26,287 bases of DNA, taken from assembly GCA_004556005.1 (NCBI GenBank), contig SFJA01000023.1, forward strand, positions 1 to 26,287, read 5' to 3'. Below, in pieces: positions 22,267 to 26,287 of this stretch. Source of the stretch: Bacteroidales bacterium (GTDB taxonomy: Bacteria; Bacteroidota; Bacteroidia; Bacteroidales; UBA932). Position numbers and translations under genes: made by a program. Within the stretch, counting starts at the first letter, position 1. Each line of letters begins with the position of its first letter. The notes under the pieces are model-generated. The model was not told where the DNA came from and searched no databases. It worked only from the letters and a program-made list of their open reading frames with translations.

Positions 22267-23739
22267 ATGAATTGTTTGGTTAGTATTTTGACAACAGTAC
22301 TGGCTGTTTCTTTGCAGCCGGCTGATTCTGTCCCCGACCCGACTCCCATCACACTTGAACAGGCGATACAGATTGCCGTGACTGAGAGTCCTACAGTCAA
22401 GGTGGCCGATTTGGAAATCGAAAAGACAGGATATGCGCGTAAGGGAACTTATTCTTCTTTGTTCCCGACGATTGATGGTAGCGGCGCATATCAGCGTACC
22501 ATCAAGAAACAGGTTATGTATATGGACTTTGATATGGGCGCTATGGGCGGTGGTGCCGGCACTGGTACCGATGAGGCCGGAGCCGCTACAGACGGAACTT
22601 CCGCCGGCGGCGGTGCAGGGACTAATTCTCCCGTAAGCCCGGGAGGCGGCATCGAGGTAGGTCGTTGGAATACCTGGAATACAGGTGTGACTGCCGCAAT
22701 GCCGCTTATAAATGCACAGTTGTGGGAAAGTCTCAAGATCTCGGATATGGACGTGGAACTTGCAGTCGAGAAGGCGCGTTCCTCCCGTATCGAGACCGTA
22801 ACCCAGGTGAAGCAGGCATATTTCGGTGTCCTGCTTGCCCGTCAGGCATTCGAGGTGTACAAGTCGGTTTACGAAAATGCCCTCGAGAATCTTGAACTCA
22901 TACAGAAGCGCTACAACGTGCAAAAGGCTTCCGAACTCGAGCTCGCACGTGCCAAGACCACGCTTGCCAATGCCATTCCAAATGTCTATGATGCTGAAAA
23001 TTCGATAGTTCTCGGTCTTTGGCAGCTCAAGGCGGTTATGGGTATCGACCTGGATGCAAACATTGACGTAGTGGGCAGTTTGAACGATTACGGCACTCAG
23101 ATGCTTTACGATATGAGCATTGGCGAAAACGCCGACCTTGCCGACAACTCCACGATGCGTCAGCTTGCCATACAGGCGGAACAGCTCGCAAGTTCAATCA
23201 AACTGCAGCAGAAGGCCTGCCTGCCGACGCTTTCGCTCGCATTTTCCTACAGCATCAACGCAATGACCAACGATTTTAAGTTCGACCAGTACCGCTGGAC
23301 ACCTTACAGCTATGTCGGACTAAGTCTCAACATACCTATCTTCGCTGGCGGAAAGCGCAGCAATGCCATCAAACAGAGCAGGGTACAGGCCTCTCAGCTC
23401 AAGGAGCAGACCATTTCCACCGAGCGACAGCTCAAGATTTCCATCCGCCAGTACCTCAATACTATGGAAACTGCCGTAAAGAGTCACGGTTCTGCAGTCA
23501 ATGCAGCTGAGACCGCACAGAAGGCATACGATATCGCCCGCAAGTCATACGAAGTCGGCCGCAGCACGCTCACCGACCTCAATGATGCCCAGCTTGCTCT
23601 GACTCAGGCGCAACTATCGGTATCACAGGCGGTTTACAACTTTGTAACTGCCAAGGCGAACCTGGAAGGCGTCCTGGGGACGGATTACATTTCCGAGGAC
23701 GGGGAAGAATTTGCCCTGAACGCAAGCTATAACAGATAA
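22267..23739 (+). CDS. TolC-family outer-membrane efflux channel
   Basis: 490 residues. ATG 22267 follows an out-of-frame ATG at 22255 that soon stops. A short hydrophobic signal (about 1-18) precedes ITLEQAIQIAVTESPTVKVA, the usual opening helix of TolC/OMF proteins. Two long helical repeats follow, including TQVKQAYFGVLLARQAFEVY and its counterpart near the end, YEVGRSTLTDLNDAQLALTQ. Residues about 87-128 are a Gly/Ala/Thr/Ser-rich low-complexity insertion placed where the first surface loop of the barrel should be. It forms the outer-membrane exit duct for the RND pump encoded downstream. The adaptor gene starts 12 bases later. Confidence 0.92.
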   Translation: MNCLVSILTTVLAVSLQPADSVPDPTPITLEQAIQIAVTESPTVKVADLEIEKTGYARKGTYSSLFPTIDGSGAYQRTIKKQVMYMDFDMGAMGGGAGTGTDEAGAATDGTSAGGGAGTNSPVSPGGGIEVGRWNTWNTGVTAAMPLINAQLWESLKISDMDVELAVEKARSSRIETVTQVKQAYFGVLLARQAFEVYKSVYENALENLELIQKRYNVQKASELELARAKTTLANAIPNVYDAENSIVLGLWQLKAVMGIDLDANIDVVGSLNDYGTQMLYDMSIGENADLADNSTMRQLAIQAEQLASSIKLQQKACLPTLSLAFSYSINAMTNDFKFDQYRWTPYSYVGLSLNIPIFAGGKRSNAIKQSRVQASQLKEQTISTERQLKISIRQYLNTMETAVKSHGSAVNAAETAQKAYDIARKSYEVGRSTLTDLNDAQLALTQAQLSVSQAVYNFVTAKANLEGVLGTDYISEDGEEFALNASYNR

Positions 23740-23751
23740 TCAGAGTCAAAG

Positions 23752-24795
23752 ATGAATAGAATTTTAAAAACTTCCGCCCTTATGCTGGGCGTTATGATGA
23801 TGGCCTCCTGTGGCCCGAAAGGCTCCGACAAGGCCTCTGGAAAATCCGCTCCCGCCGAGCCGGCACAGCCTGTTGAAAAGATTGTAGCCATACAGGTGGC
23901 TGCCAGGGAGCAGATACCTTATGTGGGAATATATCCTGCCACAGTCCAGGCAAACGTTGTGAACAACATTGCTTCACAGGCGGCGGGTCGCATACGTAAG
24001 ATAAATGTTGAAATTGGTGATTTTGTATCTGCAGGTCAGGTACTTGCAGAACTTGACAGAGTCCAGCTCGAGCAGGCGGCATTCAAACTAAAGAATCAGG
24101 CGGACGAACTTAAAAGGGTGCGTCAGCTGCTTGCCGAGGGAGGCATTTCCCAGTCCGACTACGAGTCTCTCGAACTCTCCTACAAGGTTGCAAAAAGTTC
24201 TTACGATAACCTTGTGGAAAATACCATACTCCGTTCACCGGTATCAGGCGTGGTAACGGCACGCAACTACGACGTGGGCGATATGTACGCTATGTCCCAG
24301 CCTATTTTTACCGTACAGCAGATTGTTCCTGTCAAGCTGCTCGTTCCGGTGTCCGAATCGGACTACACCAAGGTCAAGAGAGGCGACGAAGTCAAGGTAA
24401 CCGCCGATGCCCTTCCCGGGAAAGAATTCTCCGGAAAGGTTGTCCGCCTCTATCCGGTGATGGATGCGACTACCCATACGTTCAACGTCGAGGTGACGGT
24501 GCGCAACGAGAGGCGCGAACTGCGTCCGGGAATGTACGTGCGCGCGAGCGTCAATTTCGGCTCGGCGGAGAATATCGCCGTTCCTGATGCCGCCGTTGTG
24601 AAGCAGCAGGGATCGGGCGTGAAGTCGGTTTATGTGGTTTCCGATGAAGGTACTGCAGTCAACAGGGTTGTGGAACTCGGCCGCCACTTCGATAGCAAGT
24701 ACGAAATCCTTTCAGGTCTCGAGCCTGGCGAAAAAGTCGTTGTCAAGGGGCAGAATTCGCTCCGCAGCGGGGATAAACTAAAAATCGTAGACTGA
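23752..24795 (+). CDS. RND efflux periplasmic adaptor (membrane-fusion lipoprotein)
   Basis: 347 residues. The lipoprotein signal ends in MASC with Cys20. The mature protein shows the HlyD/AcrA order: a lipoyl-like half (NIASQAAGRIRKINVEIGDF), a helical hairpin, the second lipoyl half (ILRSPVSGVVTARNYDVGDM), then beta-barrel and membrane-proximal domains (LRPGMYVRASV; GLEPGEKVVVKGQNSLRSGD). It links the inner-membrane pump to the TolC channel. The stop overlaps the pump start by one base (TGATG), showing tight coupling. The substrate cannot be told from sequence. Confidence 0.93.
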   Translation: MNRILKTSALMLGVMMMASCGPKGSDKASGKSAPAEPAQPVEKIVAIQVAAREQIPYVGIYPATVQANVVNNIASQAAGRIRKINVEIGDFVSAGQVLAELDRVQLEQAAFKLKNQADELKRVRQLLAEGGISQSDYESLELSYKVAKSSYDNLVENTILRSPVSGVVTARNYDVGDMYAMSQPIFTVQQIVPVKLLVPVSESDYTKVKRGDEVKVTADALPGKEFSGKVVRLYPVMDATTHTFNVEVTVRNERRELRPGMYVRASVNFGSAENIAVPDAAVVKQQGSGVKSVYVVSDEGTAVNRVVELGRHFDSKYEILSGLEPGEKVVVKGQNSLRSGDKLKIVD

Positions 24796-26287
24796 TGAGC
24801 ATTTACAGAAAAGCGGTCAACAATCCAGTCACGACCACGCTTATATTTCTCGCATTCGCCATTTTCGGTATTTTCTCGCTCGTCCAGATAAGCATTGCGC
24901 AGTTTCCGGAGTTTGATGCAAATACCATTATGGTGATGTCGTCATATCCCGGAGCCAATGCCCAGGATATAGAAACGAACCTTACCAAGGTACTCGAAAA
25001 CGCCCTCAACGGTGTTGAAAATATCAAGGAGCTCAATTCTAAGTCAAAGGAAAACGTCTCCCTGCTCTCTCTCACTTTCGAATACGGTACTGATATAGAA
25101 GAGGCTACGAACAATGTCAGGGACAAGCTGGATATGGTCAGCTCCACTCTTCCTGACGGAGCCTCCCTTCCTACCATATTCAAGTTCAGCGCGGAAGATA
25201 TGCCTATTATGCTGCTTTCCGCAACGGCCACCGAGAGCCTTCCGGGCCTCGAAAAGATACTCGATGACAAGATCGCCACGCCTCTTGCCCGCGTGTCCGG
25301 TGTCGGAACCGTGTCGGTCGCCGGTGCCCCGTCCCGCGAAATCCAGGTTTACTGCGACCCGAACCGTCTGCAGGCTTATGGTCTTACAGTCAGCGGGATA
25401 GCAAACATCATCGCGGCAGAAAACAAGAACATCCCATCGGGCAACATCGATATCGGATCGTCCACATACAGCCTCAGGGTTCAGAAAGAATTCAAGGATC
25501 CTTCCGAGCTTCTGGATGTTGTCGTGGGCAGCTTCAACGGAAAGACGGTGTTCCTGAGGGATGTCGCTACGGTCCGTGACGGAGACGAAGAAAGGGAGAT
25601 GGAAGCTTATACGGACGGATTCCGTGCAGCCCGCATCGTGATTCAGAAACAGTCCGGAGCCAATACCGTCAACGTCATCAAAGGCATAAAGAAGCAGCTC
25701 GCCAAAATAGAACAGACACTGCCGCCTGACATCGAGATAGAGATACTCAACGACGGTTCTACCGAAATCATCAACACCATCAAGAGCCTTCTCAGCACCA
25801 TCATCATTACCTTCCTGGTCGTGATGCTCGTGGTATTCCTCTTCCTTGGAAGTTTCAAGTCCACCTTCATCATCGTGCTCTCCATCCCGCTTGCCCTGCT
25901 TGCGTCGCTGGTATATCTGTTCGCAACCGGCAATACCTTGAATATCATTTCAATGTCGGCTCTTGCGATAGCTATAGGTATGGTCGTCGATGATGCCATC
26001 GTGGTTCTGGAAAACGTCACTTCGCACATCGAAAGGGGCGAAAAGGCCAAGGAGGCAGCGGTGCACGGTACAGGTGAGGTGGGCATCTCGGTAATCGCTT
26101 CCACGCTCACGATGCTCTGCGTGTTCCTTCCTCTGACCCTTGTCAAGGGTATGGCGGGAATCATGTTCAGCCAGCTCGGATGGATAGTCAGCATCATTAT
26201 GATTGTGTCCACCACCGCGGCGCTGACCCTCGTTCCTATGCTTTGTTCACAATTCCTCAAGAAGGACACCAAGCACACCAAGGCCTA
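24795..26287 (+). CDS. RND (HAE1/AcrB-type) efflux pump, 3' truncated by the window
   Basis: The frame is open from ATG 24795 to the window end: 497 codons of an expected 1000 or more. It starts MSIYRKAVNNPVTTTLIFLA, the usual first membrane helix, followed by the porter domain (LPDGASLPTIFKFSAEDMPI; ATPLARVSGVGTVSVAGAPS). The membrane block begins near residue 335. The proton-relay pair is Asp399-Asp400 in GMVVDDAIVVLENV, the position equivalent to Asp407/408 of AcrB. It should be a proton-driven inner-membrane exporter assembled with the two genes before it. Confidence 0.95.
   Translation, partial: MSIYRKAVNNPVTTTLIFLAFAIFGIFSLVQISIAQFPEFDANTIMVMSSYPGANAQDIETNLTKVLENALNGVENIKELNSKSKENVSLLSLTFEYGTDIEEATNNVRDKLDMVSSTLPDGASLPTIFKFSAEDMPIMLLSATATESLPGLEKILDDKIATPLARVSGVGTVSVAGAPSREIQVYCDPNRLQAYGLTVSGIANIIAAENKNIPSGNIDIGSSTYSLRVQKEFKDPSELLDVVVGSFNGKTVFLRDVATVRDGDEEREMEAYTDGFRAARIVIQKQSGANTVNVIKGIKKQLAKIEQTLPPDIEIEILNDGSTEIINTIKSLLSTIIITFLVVMLVVFLFLGSFKSTFIIVLSIPLALLASLVYLFATGNTLNIISMSALAIAIGMVVDDAIVVLENVTSHIERGEKAKEAAVHGTGEVGISVIASTLTMLCVFLPLTLVKGMAGIMFSQLGWIVSIIMIVSTTAALTLVPMLCSQFLKKDTKHTKA

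Overview
This window looks like chromosomal DNA from a member of the Bacteroidota, most likely Bacteroidales, with a moderately high GC content. The evidence is the protein families (Bacteroidales-type S8 peptidase tail, the RseC-RnfBCDGEA order, an Lgt of Bacteroides type), many lipoproteins with SxC-type lipoboxes, and promoter boxes matching the Bacteroidota -7 consensus TAnnTTTG. It is mostly conserved housekeeping and envelope DNA. No prophage, transposase, CRISPR array, rRNA or tRNA was recognised.

Layout. (1) 2-972, plus strand: the 3' end of a secreted subtilisin-like peptidase, overlapped by a small lipocalin-like lipoprotein. (2) 1016-3866, minus strand: a two-gene redox unit, a membrane polyferredoxin with an embedded Tat signal, followed 4 bases later by a Tat-exported aldo/keto reductase carrying two 4Fe-4S motifs. 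(3) 3943-11252, plus strand: alaS, a single ORF joining an LptF/LptG-type permease to methionyl-tRNA formyltransferase, two overlapping M23 peptidases, and a small MerR-like regulator. (4) 11295-19640, plus strand: a zinc-ribbon coiled-coil protein, dnaB, an RseC-like protein, the complete rnfBCDGEA cluster and a small outer-membrane barrel, closed by a strong intrinsic terminator. (5) 19813-21186: a minus-strand lipoprotein and about 0.9 kb without a convincing gene, holding a 93-base direct repeat, TCGCGCGA palindromes and a short palindrome flanked by direct repeats. (6) 21252-22088, minus strand: lgt, whose coding tail is repeated just downstream, out of frame. (7) 22267-26287, plus strand: a TolC / membrane-fusion / RND efflux operon, cut by the window end inside the RND pump.

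How the genes work together. Rnf couples ferredoxin and NAD(H) electron transfer to an ion gradient, and the RseC-like protein is a usual companion. The polyferredoxin and reductase appear to carry electrons from the inner membrane to an exported enzyme. LptF/G, the M23 hydrolases, Lgt and the efflux trio all serve the envelope.

The most unusual objects are the in-frame LptF/G-Fmt fusion, which would place the initiator-tRNA formylase on the cytoplasmic face of the inner membrane, the NapH/NapG-like polyferredoxin with an internal twin-arginine signal, and the repeated palindromic module in the 20.7-21.0 kb gap. All functional calls come from reading sequence motifs; no database search was possible.
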